Below, piece by piece: positions 39,977-51,205 of a stretch of DNA of 60,335 bases. The first letter of the stretch is position 1. The number at the start of each line of letters is the position of its first letter. The notes beneath the pieces were generated by a model. That model worked only from the letters and a program-made list of their open reading frames with translations. It was not told the DNA's origin and made no database searches. The stretch is from Perkinsus marinus ATCC 50983 (taxonomy: Eukaryota > Perkinsozoa > Perkinsida > Perkinsidae): NCBI RefSeq assembly GCF_000006405.1, contig NW_003213929.1:156868-217202 (forward strand). The letters are read 5' to 3'. The position numbers were made by a program, and so were the translations under genes.

Positions 39977-42900
39977 ATGCTTGTGAATGTGCCCTGCAAA
40001 TTCGAGGGTAGGGGACATCGCGTTTTCTGCGTTGCTGAAAATAGAGGATTCAAGAAACTGCTACTACAACATATGACCTTGAGCGATGCTCAAAAACTCC
40101 TTGGACTTATCACATGCGGGTGCGACCTGAATCTCACTATCTGTCTTACGCCTCGTCAGCTACGGTCAGCGAGATGTGGAGTTCACATTCCGATCACCCG
40201 GCCCCGTGGTCGATTCCGATGTCGATAGTTTTGCTACTGAGGTAGCCAAATTTTGGCGGGACTTGGCATTTGAGATTGTTGAATCGGACCAGGTGAGCAT
40301 GGCACTGGATTCACCCAGCTACAGTGTCCCTTTGTGTAGAAGGAGGGGCTGTTGGTACGAGCGAAATGGTCGCGAGTGTATTCCCAACGTGGACTGCATG
40401 GAGGGAAGCGGTGGAGGTGTGTACTGCACAAGGCGAACCTGGACACGCCGAGGGTTCTTGCAATGTTGGAGAAGAAATTGCGCTTACCTCGGGAATCTAT
40501 ACACTATGCAGGGCTTAAGGATAAACGGGGGCTTACCTACCAGTAGGTTGCTCGAAACAATTATGATGATGATTTTCTCGTAGTGTTGCTCGTAATCAGT
40601 GTGCGAAAATATGCACATGGTCAACTACATGTGTTGGTGACAATATGGCAATTCCTGGGGAAATTGTTTGATTTCTGTGCAATCCTACCCTAGTTCGTGT
40701 GTGAACTCTTATAATTAGTGTGGAAACTTCTGAGCTCAGCCGAGGAGAGCGAACATATACCNNNNNNNNNNNNNNNNNNNNNNNNNNNNNNNNNNNNNNN
40801 NNNNNNNNNNNNNNNNNNNNNNNNNNNNNNNNNNNNNNNNNNNNNNNNNNNNNNNNNNNNNCTCCGCTTTAGACGGTCTGTGTTGAACATCTTGTGGTAA
40901 TCAGGTACGTGACCATTCCAGCAACGCACAGTGCGGAGGAAATCAGATCAGCATTGGAAAACCAATGCAGTGATGCTTCACGCGGATGGGCCGTGATAGA
41001 CAACTTTCAAGTTCACGATGCACCAGAAAAAAAGTTCAAATGTGGAACACTTTACGGGTGGAAATTTTTCTCTGAATTGTATGAAAATTATTTGCAATTT
41101 AGTAATTGCTTCCGGATCCGCCTGCGAGGCGTAGAGCCCGGGTCCAGCTCAGCAGTGGAGTCTTTGAGGAAGACAGGTTTCATCAACTACTTCGGACTCC
41201 AGAGATTCGGTTGGGACAAGGGTGACGGCGCATCAAGTCATGTATGAAACTACAGAGTTGGGAGCTCATATCGGAGGATTAGAAAGTTCGGATAAGGATA
41301 TTTTATTTTCTTGGGAAAATTCGAAAATTTTTGTATTTCGATCGGAATCGTTTGAAGCTGAAACTACAGCAAGGTTTAGATATAATGATGATCTATGTTC
41401 GAGGTGAAAGTTCGCTCCTAAAATGTTCAAATGGTTTGAAATTCCCTTGCGGATGTGCTAGTGTAATATTGCTTAGGTCTACACTGGTGCTGCAATCATT
41501 ACACGAGATTTCAACCGTGCCGTTCGATCATATTTGCGGCCTCTGGCAGATGACATTTCGGAGGATGCTCAAGTGAGCGACCAGGCGAATGACGAAATTG
41601 AAATGCTCGTTAAGATAGATACGAAGGGCATGGCTTGAGACGGGAGATGCTCATAAGGCGGCTGAGGCTCTGGCCAAAGCTAGTACTCGCGACAACCGGG
41701 ATATAAGCCTGTACTACTCTATAGAGGATTCACTTTAGTTGCTCGATAGGTATCGGGCTATGCTGCTGGAGTTGGCTACTTGTCGTGATAAGGGCCGGCA
41801 TGCGATGATGCTCATACCAAAGACATTGTGGCATCTGCTTGCGGCCTCATACGTCTCTTGTTTGTGGAATCGTTTGGCGAGCCAGTACCGATGGTGACTT
41901 GGCTGTAGTGATGATTGTATCTCAGGCGTATACGTGAGGGAGGCCTCCGTGTTACGGTTGGAGACTTAGTCGAGGACCCGACGAGTCGAGAGCTGCGCTT
42001 GATTCGGTCCGAGGAGGATTCAGCAGGGTGAGAACCATACTGTATAGTGACAGACCGAATAGGTCATTTGGTATGGAGTTTTCTTTAGCAGTTTCGTATA
42101 AAAAAGACCCCAGTCGTACAGTGCTACTATAGGCTCGAGCCATGATGTTAGTCGTACATGTTGATAGCAATGTTTAAATTCTATCTGCGAAGTATCAGAG
42201 CGATTATCAATAATCTCGGGAAGAAGCGCTCATTTTTCACATTTGCATATCAAATTGGCACGCACTGTAGTAATGCACTTCAAGTTTTTAATCTCTACAG
42301 CTCTAACAAGTAAGCTCTATAAGTGCGCTTAACTCTAGCACAGCTCCGGGCGATGCTTCCTGGGCCTAAATCTCGTACATTATCAGCTCGCACATTTTCC
42401 CATGAAATACATTTTTTCCCGTAACGTTGGGTAATTTGTATGTTGGGTAATTTGTGTGGCAGTGGTAATGTATTCCACGGTCATGAAGTACGTCGGATAA
42501 TTACCTAGGTTTTCAATGAGTGAGCGCAATTTCTACTTCCACTGCCATGTCGCTAACGCTTTGGCTGACTAGAGTACCTCGGGCGAATATTACAACTATA
42601 CACACCACGAAAACGTATCTCCACTGTATGAATTTCAACTCTCTGGGCATCCGCATGAGTCCGTCCTAGAGAAATTGCCTTCCGTTGGTATCGGACAGAT
42701 ACACCATCCATGATGTTCGGTTGCCGCAGCTCGGCGAGCAAGTGGAAGGCGAATGCAGGGTCTTGACCGCTGGAGTTAATGTGGAAGAACTGTGGGTCTT
42801 TGAAAAGATCCTCGTGTTGATCGCTGATCTCCGTTATAGGTACGCAAAGTTGATACGGGAGTCGGAAGAGCGGGGTGAGATTCAGATTGGCTCATGGTCC

Positions 42901-43160
42901 GATGCGAAGTATAACTTTTCCGACCTTGGTTTCAATCAAAAGCTCACCACAATACCTAGACGCCTTGTGGTGCGTCCCACAGCGTTGTTGGCAGCAGAAG
43001 AGTCAAATGGCGAACGACTGCCGTACATGAACAACCTCCTACTCGATGTGAGTGGCTGACCAAGTTGTTATTTTATTGTTTATACATGCCTTAGTTCCAT
43101 CTTCCACGAGGATCATACGCAACAATGCTACTCCGAGAGATCATGGAGGGAAGGAATTGA
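39977..43160 (+). CDS. TruD/PUS7-family tRNA pseudouridine synthase
   Basis: Isomerises uridine to pseudouridine in tRNA and other RNAs. Signatures in order: RWRCVLHKANLDTPRVLAML and ESIHYAGLKDKRGLTYQ (family catalytic strand YxGxKDxRAxTxQ, with the catalytic Asp of KDKR); after the gap, GWAVIDNFQVHDAPEK and GTLYG|NCFRIRLRGVE (family GNxFxIxLR); SLRKTGFINYFGLQRFG (the near-invariant NYFGxQRFG); IPKTLWHLLAASYVSCLWNR (family YxSxxWN); GGLRVTVGDLVEDP (GDLV of eukaryotic PUS7); VSDRYTIHDVRLPQLG; and the last exon FHLPRGSYATMLLREIMEG before the stop at 43160 (family SYATMxLRE). Exons are divided by short GT-AG introns. A 100-N gap interrupts an intron at 40762-40861, so part of the catalytic region may be missing. 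The N terminus (39977-40290) is not conserved and its start is uncertain. Confidence 0.85.
40597..40761 (+). mobile_element. MITE family 1, copy cut by the assembly gap
   Basis: Begins CAGTGTGCGAAAATATGCAC and runs through the shared blocks to GAGCGAACATATACC, where the N run starts. It lies in an intron of the TruD gene. Confidence 0.8.
40762..40861. other. Assembly gap, 100 N
   Basis: Exactly 100 unknown bases. The size is conventional and need not be the true length. Confidence 0.99.
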
Positions 43161-44510
43161 TCATTGCATGTTTGACATTCACTGTTTCTGTCTTCACCCG
43201 TTTCATTCCAAATGTTCCTTGAAGAGTTTCGTGCTCAGTGGGATTTATTAAGTGCGAGGGGCACGACTGATGTGACCGTGTTAGCACGATGTTAGCAAAC
43301 TCTGTAAAGCCTCAGTTGGCATAATCAATTCAATGCAGCGATACATTCGAATCTAATTCTGCAAGGTTCTTGCGAGCTATTGCGCTCGTGATACGTAGCG
43401 CATGCCTACATCAGTGTACGCCCACTGTGTCGTCACGTGGGTCTCGAATGCCTGACCTCAGTCTCTGAAGCTTAAAAGCTTTTGAAAAGCAATTTGCGGT
43501 TCGCTGAGTTCGCGAGCTGTTCCCCATGCACTGCGATAATACCGGAAACCAGTGCTGAAATCTCCACAAACTCTCCAACCTATACTCGGGTTTCTGCTTG
43601 TTGCTATTTAATTTATCGGTGACAATGACGTATTTGACGCCTCACTCTTGACGAAGCGCTCTGCATAATGCTATTGAACTGTTCTGCATCTGATTTTGCT
43701 CCGATACGTGACGATGTGTTAATAACGGGTGACTCTAATGAGACAATATTGCTTTCGTTAGAGGAATGTTGAGAGCAGCTTTAACTTTTTTCACTTCTTT
43801 CCATTTCTCGTTTCTTGGAGCTCCTGCTCCGATAAGGCAACCTGTCCCCTCACCCTCCCTAATGTCGCTCGCAAGCCTTTTGTATTTAACTTTGATACGA
43901 GAGTGTCATGCAGAAAGTTATTGTAACAACAACATCAGTTGAGATCTCCTGATATGTGATGGAGATTGATGCATAGTTGGTCGCCGCACAGCATCCTGAG
44001 AAAGGTGATTCAAGCATGTTCGGGACGCGTGTACAGGAAAAACAGATCCGTAGAAGCCGGAACGTCCTTTACTCGGTGATTAGTGCTCACGAGAAATTTC
44101 TTTCCTATAATATCTCACCTGAACGGTTGCTTCGGGAGCTGCATCAGTAGCTCGAATGACTCGTTTGTGGCGAAGAAGAAAACCAAGACACGACTGACGA
44201 ACGCTTCGCTCTCCTCGTCTTCATTCGGTTTAACGAGCTTGAACGGTAGATAACGACGAAACGTTTCTCACTCGGCGCAATTCACGGAAGGGAGCACGCG
44301 CTGTACCCGTATTTGAGCATGTTTAACGTCCTGGTCGTCTGATGATACTTCGCCATGCCACCGAACACACTTGTCACCTCTGAGGGGAGAAGTGACGAGA
44401 AACTCACAGGGCGCTGCGAACCCGACCCTAAAATGGGATCCCTGTCCTTGTCGATGCTCAACGCTATCGAACGAAGAACCTGAACGGCGACGATGCATTG
44501 TTGCGAACGG
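43161..44510. other. Intergenic, no gene seen
   Basis: Over 1.3 kb between convergent genes with no convincing frame on either strand. A short minus-strand frame at 44268-44498 lies downstream of the next gene and has no support. Confidence 0.45.
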
Positions 44511-44956
44511 TTAAAATAGCACGGGTACTTTGATCATTCTGTCGTGATTCTGGAAGAAATCTCGGGCTCTCGGGTGAATCTTAGTCGCCCAAGCTGAGTA
44601 AAGATAGTCATCAGCAGTACGTACATTCCTCTACTGCAGGCCAGGGCCTGGCCTGACCGCCAGGCTATAATAAAAAACTCACTTTTGGCGAGCATCGAGA
44701 CCTCGGCCTCTGATCTTGGGGAGAATTCATCAATCTGAGAGCTATCATGGGCGGCTGGGTTGTGAAGTGCAGGTTGGGATTCTTGTGTGGAAACGGGTTG
44801 ATTTGTTGAGCTACTCATCGTATGTTCGTCTGAGTGGTCATATGATAGGCTACGGCCACTTATAGTCTTGCCTGTTTCCTTCCTTTTCCCGAGACACTTG
44901 GCGTGAATAATATCCCACAGCGGATCATCGGTTGAACAGAACCGAGCGAGAGACAT
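44511..44956 (-). CDS. Small unknown protein, two exons
   Basis: ATG at 44956 opens MSLARFCSTDDPLWDIIHAK then CLGKRKETGKTISGRSL, a Ser/Gln-rich middle (STNQPVSTQESQPALHNP) and SEAEVSMLAK. A GT donor (gtgagttttttatt) and an acceptor (tttactcag) join this in frame to TWATKIHPRARDFFQNHDRM then IKVPVLF and a stop at 44511. The product is about 120 residues with no recognised domain or membrane segment. Confidence 0.5.
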
Positions 44957-45490
44957 TCTAACTGCTAAGTCAGTGCTCGATGGAAATGAACGATTCGTAA
45001 CTCATTGACCCACAAGACCACACATTTCCTTCCCCTTCAAGCGAGTTGCGTGGAGCTCTCTATGTCCAAAAATGTAAAAATCATATGGTCATGAGTATTC
45101 TGGAGGTATTTTGGATATTTTCCTGGTGGGGAGCCTCTCCAGGAGAGGTATCTAACCCTGCTTAGGACATACGGTTCAAGGGAATTAATGCTTCATTGTT
45201 CGACACTCAATTCGCTCGAGTCATGCATGGCCATCAGTCGTGTATCGTTCGCGTATCGGGTGGAGAATATTGGGCCACCTGCTCCGGATGGCACTGGATG
45301 AGGTTGAATTTGAGTACAAAAGTATCATTTGATCACCAACACCAGTCGACAAGCATTGCCAACATCAGTTCAATCAATACTGCATTGATGGTATATCATG
45401 GACGGACTTCTTATCAACATCTTAAGTCATCCTGCCACCGCGAGGTCTGACAGGGAGCAACAGAGATAAGCAGATCACGTGTAAGAGCCT

Positions 45491-46974
45491 CTAGGTACCT
45501 GTCGACAGTGGCATTTGCACAATCTCCTCCCCAGAGCGCCCAAGTCTCTTGATCCCCTTGAGCTTCGAAGCTGCAACTTTCCCTGCCCTTTCAGCGTGCT
45601 TGACCGCGGCCGAGAGCTCTAAGATTCTTTCTTGGAGACCCTGCAAAATGAGCACTCTAGGCATCAGAGCTCTCCACTCTGACCACGGGGTAAAGGGGTC
45701 TGGGAAATGCTAGAGAGGCTGCAGCGATTGAACGAATGCCACAGCACTGTCCAATACTCACATCGAGCGATGTAATCCACGATTTCGTGACACTTTGGTC
45801 TCGGGACTCAAGCGCCTCTCGTTTCGCTTCAAGGTCAGCCCTGTATGCTTTGAGTTCGTCGACCTCCCGATCCAGCGCCTCCGTTCCGCGCTCGATTTTG
45901 CCACTGAGCAGAGCCCGGTACCTGATAGAGCCGGATGGACCGTCCGAAATGTGATGATGGCGAATCCACACTGATAGCTCAATTTTATGATGGCTTCCTT
46001 CAAGGCTCGCATCCGATCGACTCTTGCACTGAGAGCAGCTCGACTATCCCGGTATCTATACATGGCAATCTCTAGTTCTCGTCTTCTTCAGTTCTTGGTT
46101 ATACATATAACATAGCGAAGCCCCTATGCGTCGCCCAGTGGCCGAGGTGTTTGAAGACGGAGTTCGAGAGGAGCTTTTATCCGTGCGCTTATCAGTCTAC
46201 TGTAGGTAGTTTTGCTCGAGCGATTTCGCTAGTGGAAGCGACATGGCTATGCAAAGAGCTCACTTTTCCCGTTGTTTCTGTATGTACTGCTGTAGGTACT
46301 CGCTCATACGTGTTTCCTTCATCTGTGTCATTTTCATCTTTGCTAATGTGCGACGTTGACGCGCAGCCTGTTGCTCCAGTGCTCGGTGCTGAAGTGCGAG
46401 GAGATAACCGCAGTCTACTTCTGCGTTATTCTTTATATCGTATGCATATCCTTTCGAATCATAAGAGGCAAGCGTCAAGTTATTGGTTCGCATCGCACTG
46501 ACCTCGTTCCTCAAGGCGCTAGCCTCTCTTCGCTTCTCAATGAGGATATTCATCGTTTCGCTTGGAGGCCGAGCTGATCCAGTCTTTTCCCTTACTCGCC
46601 TTTTGGTCGCGCTTCCAGCCTATCATGACACGACTCTAGTGAGATCGACCCGAGGCTCTCTCACATGCTCAATCGGCTTCTTGTCACGGGAGGGGTTTTT
46701 CGGTCTTCTCATCGAAGCTCGTCTCTCAGAAGATATAAAAGCATCCTCATAAGCATCAATCATGTCGTGAACACGAAGTCGAAGATCGGCGTTCTCGTCA
46801 ATGAGTCGTTGCCACGATCGACATACGATCCTAACACGTAACACTCAAGTTTTTATCTTATCTCGGTTCCAGCTACCGATCGTCCTCAGAGGCTGTGGAC
46901 TCAACTGGGGAATACAAGTCAGTATCAATAGGGGGAGGACGGCTTTGTTTTCTGTTTGCTAAGTCCATCGCCAT
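45491..46974 (-). CDS. Coiled-coil protein of unknown function
   Basis: Start at ATG 46974 (MAMDLANRKQSRPPPIDTDL). Exons: 46877-46974, 46635-46830 (WQRLIDENADLRLRVHDMID), 46264-46583 (MNILIEKRREASALRNEVSA ... ALEQQAARQRRTLAKMKM), then RYRDSRAALSARVDRMRALK (near 46040), RGTEALDREVDELKAYRADL and EAKREALESRDQ (near 45850), and LQERILELSAAVKHAERAGK with a stop at 45491. Heptad-type Leu/Ala spacing and high Glu/Arg/Gln content through almost the whole length indicate a rod-like coiled coil. Phases match at the first two introns; later boundaries are approximate. Such proteins in protists are often cytoskeletal or centriolar, but nothing here shows which. Confidence 0.6.
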
Positions 46975-47404
46975 GTAAAAACCACACTAACATTCATTCG
47001 CCATAATCACACTTTGACGTTTGACAATAACAAAGGTCACCCAGAAATCAAAACGCCCAACTTGGACTCAAAACCAACTAGCTCTTACAATATCTCGACA
47101 GAATAATGATACATTATGAACAAAAAACGCACGAAAAACCAGTGTATTTTTCATCTACAAAATCTAAACTAAGTTTCAAATTGGAAGCTTCTGAAATAAT
47201 GATATAAATACACTTCCCCGTCTTACCCTGCCCACTGCCAGAAAATGTGCGCATAATGAACTTACGACAGCATTTAGTGACTTTGTTGGTTACCCAACAA
47301 ACGCAACAAACTTGACAAGCTGAGAGAAACTACTCTACTGCTAGCCGGTTAAAACTTTAGAATTCATAGATACCATCATCGACAAAAGAATAAGAGAAAC
47401 AAAA

Positions 47405-47866
47405 TTAATCCATTTCTGAGGGGCAATAGACTGGCGAGGATTCATCACACTTGTCACCCTCAGAAGGTTCATAGCATAGATGAGGCTTATCGGAATTATA
47501 CAATCCGAAGCACACATAGGGACCGGGTTGATCGACATACTTCTTACAGTATGATCCCCACTTAGAGTTCTTGCACTTAGGGGTCTCGGCACAAAGATCC
47601 TCACAGGTCTTATCAACCACCGGGCAAGAGACCGGGCTGTAAACCTTGTCACTGCAGTAGCCACCGTTGAAACCATCAGTTGGCTCAAAGCAATAGTCAC
47701 CGTCACCCATATCAAGCAGACCGAAGCATACGCCGTTACCCTTGCAATAGGATCCCCAACCATAGTTCTTGCAACCAGGAGTCTCCTCACACAGCTCCTG
47801 GCAGTAGTTCCAGTCGGCGGCGGCGGCCGAGCCAAGGACGAAGAACGAACATAGGAGGCGCATCAT
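47405..47866 (-). CDS. Secreted Cys-rich protein with two tandem repeats
   Basis: 153 residues, intronless, start ATG ATG at 47866/47863. A clear signal peptide (MMRLLCSFFVLGSAAAA) precedes two homologous units of about 65 residues: unit 1 YCQELCEETPGCKNYGWGSY then C...CFGLLDMGDGDYCFEP; unit 2 TCEDLCAETPKCKNSKWGSY then C...CFGLYNSDKPHLCYEP. Each unit keeps the pattern C-x3-C-ETP-x-CKN-WGSYC-CFGL-C-(Y/F)EP, so about eight Cys each are probably paired in disulphides. No transmembrane segment follows. The codon use is regular and the open frame is clean, suggesting good expression. I know similar short secreted Cys-rich proteins from Perkinsus-like parasites, where function is unclear (surface or secreted effector-like); that link is inference. 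Confidence 0.88.
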   Translation of the reverse strand: MMRLLCSFFVLGSAAAADWNYCQELCEETPGCKNYGWGSYCKGNGVCFGLLDMGDGDYCFEPTDGFNGGYCSDKVYSPVSCPVVDKTCEDLCAETPKCKNSKWGSYCKKYVDQPGPYVCFGLYNSDKPHLCYEPSEGDKCDESSPVYCPSEMD

Positions 47867-48782
47867 TTCAACTACTTGGAGATGGGTAAAACTTCAACTG
47901 AATGGAAAGCTTGAACATGAATGTTGAAAGTAAACAAATAGACTAACGAAGCAATGGTTTCAATGGATATCATATACGCTCAGCTAGCACATACACTAGC
48001 GTAAAGATGTGTATCCTGTCTCAAGCTATGCACTAGCTGCACCATCAGTCAGGGGTAGTGCAGATATCAGACAACTCCTCCACACTGCTCCTCCCAGCAC
48101 AAAAGACTCTACAAATTGTCACAGCTGCAAATAATATCACTAGTACTGTGACACCTTGTGTCACTGCGGGACGAACTTGAGACATTAGCAGGTCCCTACT
48201 TGAACGAGTCGTTCTATTGACTGCAAGACAGTGACGCTAGCTTCGGTTTTTCTCTGTTATTTTACAAACAATGGTCAATAATGAGACAGCACGTATGAAG
48301 TCTTCTTTCCGGTTGCGTTCACCGGGAAACACTCAGCGGTAGAGAGTTCCACAAGCCGAGTACTGTAATCTAGCGGGAATAGATGGTGATGTCACTATTC
48401 TTTTTCGAGACCACCAACTGGTGCTCTTGCCGCCCCCCTAAGACTATGTTCATTGACAACCCGAGCGTAGCAGAGAAGGTGATCAATCTTCACAAAGTTG
48501 GTCCTGTAAATGTTAGCTCTGTTCAATAACATTCTCTGCACCATGGAGGGAAAATACGAAAAGGAGTCGCAGCTCTTGAGATCAATTCACTCGAACTTAC
48601 AGAGAAGGAGCACTGATACGGTCAAACAGATACAGCAACAATGTTCCCACAACGTATGCAGTGACGCCGCGATCTGGCAAGAAGAGGGTTGACAGTGACT
48701 AGAAAGAGCAGCAAAGACAAAGGAACAACGGGATACAAGCAGCGTGACAAGATGCCACTGTTAATCAGCAATGACCGCAACC
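47867..48782. other. Intergenic, upstream of the secreted-protein gene
   Basis: No supported frame. Contains TGTGACACCTTGTGTCAC (about 48149-48166), one of a few GGTGTCAC-like motifs in this window, and probably the promoter of the secreted protein. Confidence 0.35.
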
Positions 48783-49787
48783 TCAAAATGGAGCTTCCTT
48801 CGACAGCATACTCGGGTGATATCGCAGACACTCATCAGTAGGCTCCTCCTCGATGTGAATGAAAGTACGTCTCACCGTGAGTAACCCTGCACCATGCTCA
48901 ACCCTCGACTGACGGTCATGTGACTCCGCTGGTGCGGTGACCTCCTCATGAGGTTTAACCAATTTGGACGAAGTGGCCGCGGCTTTTTCTGCGGCTCTAC
49001 GCCGAGCCAAGCGCCTTGGTGACATTAATGACGACACTTTAGTAGTGCTGGCCACTGAGCCTTTCTTCACCTTTGGTTTACCAACAACATGCCATTCACC
49101 ATCATTGCCACCAGCCTCTGGCTCAGGGGGCAGCGACAACCCTGCTTCTGGCCTCAATGGAAGCTTTGGGGCCTCGCCTGGATGCCCTTTGGGGCCCGGT
49201 TCGAGATTAGAGGGTACCGAAGATCTCAACGTATCCGAGGTATACTCTTCCGAAGTCATCATCACGCTGAACAAAAATGAAGCAGCAGACGAGGAAGAGG
49301 AGCTCGAAGTAGAAGAAGACGATGACGAGCTACTGCTGCTGCTACTGCTACTCGATGAGGACGACCGGAGCCTGCTTTTATCAGCCGGCTCAGACGTTGC
49401 GCAAGTTACGACAGACCCGGGTTTGGGTTCGGGAACAGTAGTGTGCGGTAGGCGTTTGGACGGTGTGGTCTTCGGCTTTGTTCTCTTTCCAGATTGGGTC
49501 AGTTGTGACTTCTTTCGTTGCTGCTGATCTCCAGAGTCAGTCGAGATCGAGCCGTTCGACTTCCTCTGTGGCTCCTTCGCTGGTGAAGAGGCCTCCTTCA
49601 GATACTTACTGCGAATTGACTCGAATTTGTCCCTGTAGTATTCGCTCAGAATACGCTGAGAAGAACAACAATAATCGTCATAACGATGATGACTATCTCC
49701 CCTACGAATTCCAGAGCTTGGGCTACAATTCCATCCACGACCACATGTCTCGGATCTCCTGTGGCGAAGTCCGTGAGACGATACCAT
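48783..49787 (-). CDS. Low-complexity Ser-rich basic protein
   Basis: A 334-codon frame with ATG at 49787. The N terminus is Arg/Cys/His-rich (RHRRSETCGRGW), then RDKFESIRSKYLKEASSPAK, a Lys/Gln/Ser-rich segment (RKKSQLTQSGKRTKPKTTPS), a poly-Ser run of about 30 residues (near 49310-49370), an acidic-proline part (PKLPLRPEAGLSLPPEPEAG), and NDGEWHVVGKPKVKKG with ARRRAAEKAA near the end. It looks like a disordered, probably nuclear RNA- or chromatin-linked protein. The first 30 codons could be non-coding, since the neighbouring gene on this strand might be spliced into it. The plus strand is also open over the poly-Ser tract but there reads as poly-Leu/Asp, a shadow. Confidence 0.5.
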   Translation of the reverse strand: MVSSHGLRHRRSETCGRGWNCSPSSGIRRGDSHHRYDDYCCSSQRILSEYYRDKFESIRSKYLKEASSPAKEPQRKSNGSISTDSGDQQQRKKSQLTQSGKRTKPKTTPSKRLPHTTVPEPKPGSVVTCATSEPADKSRLRSSSSSSSSSSSSSSSSSSTSSSSSSSAASFLFSVMMTSEEYTSDTLRSSVPSNLEPGPKGHPGEAPKLPLRPEAGLSLPPEPEAGGNDGEWHVVGKPKVKKGSVASTTKVSSLMSPRRLARRRAAEKAAATSSKLVKPHEEVTAPAESHDRQSRVEHGAGLLTVRRTFIHIEEEPTDECLRYHPSMLSKEAPF

Positions 49788-49899
49788 AACTGAGTGAACA
49801 AACAGTTAATTAGTTGAGGCTAGACTGAAAGTTGTCACCTCCGTTCGCCGCACAATTCTCGAGCGCATTCTCTTAGTGTTCGCAAGGAAATCTTCACAT

Positions 49900-51205
49900 C
49901 GATCGTGGATAAACTAAAACCAAACCATCACAACCTGAAATCAACTTTGAAGAACTTACAGGAAGAAGCGTGTCGTTAAGCACCGGGTGGTACTTGGGCT
50001 GAAGCACGTCTGGTTTAACACTGCGGTCGTGCGCAAGAGCTGACCACAACAACATGAGAGCTCTCAGGGTCTCCAACCTCACCTTGGGCCCCCGAAGAAT
50101 CGAGCATATCCTGCATCAGCTTGGTACTGTTGAAGAGATAGAATGCTGACTGCCCAACAAGGCGCTTATGCTTGGGGTATTGGCCCATGGAGTGTAGCTG
50201 TTGCTTTCTTGCTTCCTAATAGCGACCAGATCAACTCTGCCGACTCCTACCATAAATCTACCAAATCTATCTCGTTTATCCGTGACACCAGTTCTGCATC
50301 GACGATAGTGAGGAGTTCCTGTTTGGCTTTAGTCGGCAACCTCCGAAACGCCTCGAGGACATCTCCTCTGCTGACCTACACCCGACTGGCAGTGCGACTA
50401 ACGCATGGTCGTTCGGACTCACCAGTGGAACAGTCTTATCAACCTTTGCCATGAACGCCGGTATGAGTACTGTCACTTGACTGCCTCTCTTATGTGGATT
50501 CTCATGGTACGTCAACGCCCGAACAGGCTCTGCTATTGTAGATGCACTACCACCACCGGAGCCCCGTGGCATACAGTAGAATTCAACTGATCGTTTACCG
50601 CAAGTGAGGATCTGTTTTCTGTGAGAAACCCAGACGCAGTCGTCCCAATGAGGCTGAACACAGAATGCAAAAGTTCTGATAGTCGCCCCCCCCCTGCGGA
50701 AAAACTGCCCGACCCCCTGCATCCACTGAGCACGACACGGAATCAGTCACTGAAATCATCAAGATACATACATGTGAGCATAGCAATCGTCGGCGACGAT
50801 GTATTTTTCGCTCGCCTCCTGCTGTCCATGTCGATCTCGCTCCGAGGGAGTCTCAACACTAGGACTAACGTCGCTGACCCGTCTTTTCCTGGATTTTCCA
50901 TGCTAACACACATCGCCCTTCGCTCGTCGCGAGCACGTCTGCACCGCCAGACTTCCGACATATCATTTCTCAGTTTGGCTCAGGGGAAGCCCCCCTCCAA
51001 GGGCTCTATTCAGGTTAGGACAGACGTTTTACTGTGCTCGAGCACCCTATATTTTCGACTATATATTTTCGAATGCATTCGGGCTCCCGAAGGAGGTGTG
51101 CCGCTCGTGAATTCACAACTACGTCTCAAGCAGCTTCCCAGGACTACTCAGAGGCTCACTAAAGATCAGCTTAGAGCTCACAGTTATCGCAAAAACGTCA
51201 GGTAG
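49900..51205 (-). CDS. Unresolved multi-exon gene, unknown product
   Basis: Several minus-strand segments look coding: about 50390-50250 RGDVLEAFRRLPTKAKQELL then TIVDAELVSRINEIDLVDLW, flanked by AG and GT; about 50150-50090 SAFYLFNSTKLMQDMLDSSG then AQ before gtgaggttgg; and about 50010-49960 VKPDVLQPKYHPVLNDTLLP before gtaagttc. The helical, acidic character suggests a real protein, and the spacing fits introns of local size. No domain is recognised; a link to the Ser-rich frame downstream is possible. Confidence 0.35.

Noticed and set aside
48964-49527. Plus-strand 187-codon frame with poly-Leu/Asp/Glu
   Set aside because: Antisense of the poly-Ser tract; no start context, splice sites or domain. 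The minus strand is the better but still modest candidate.
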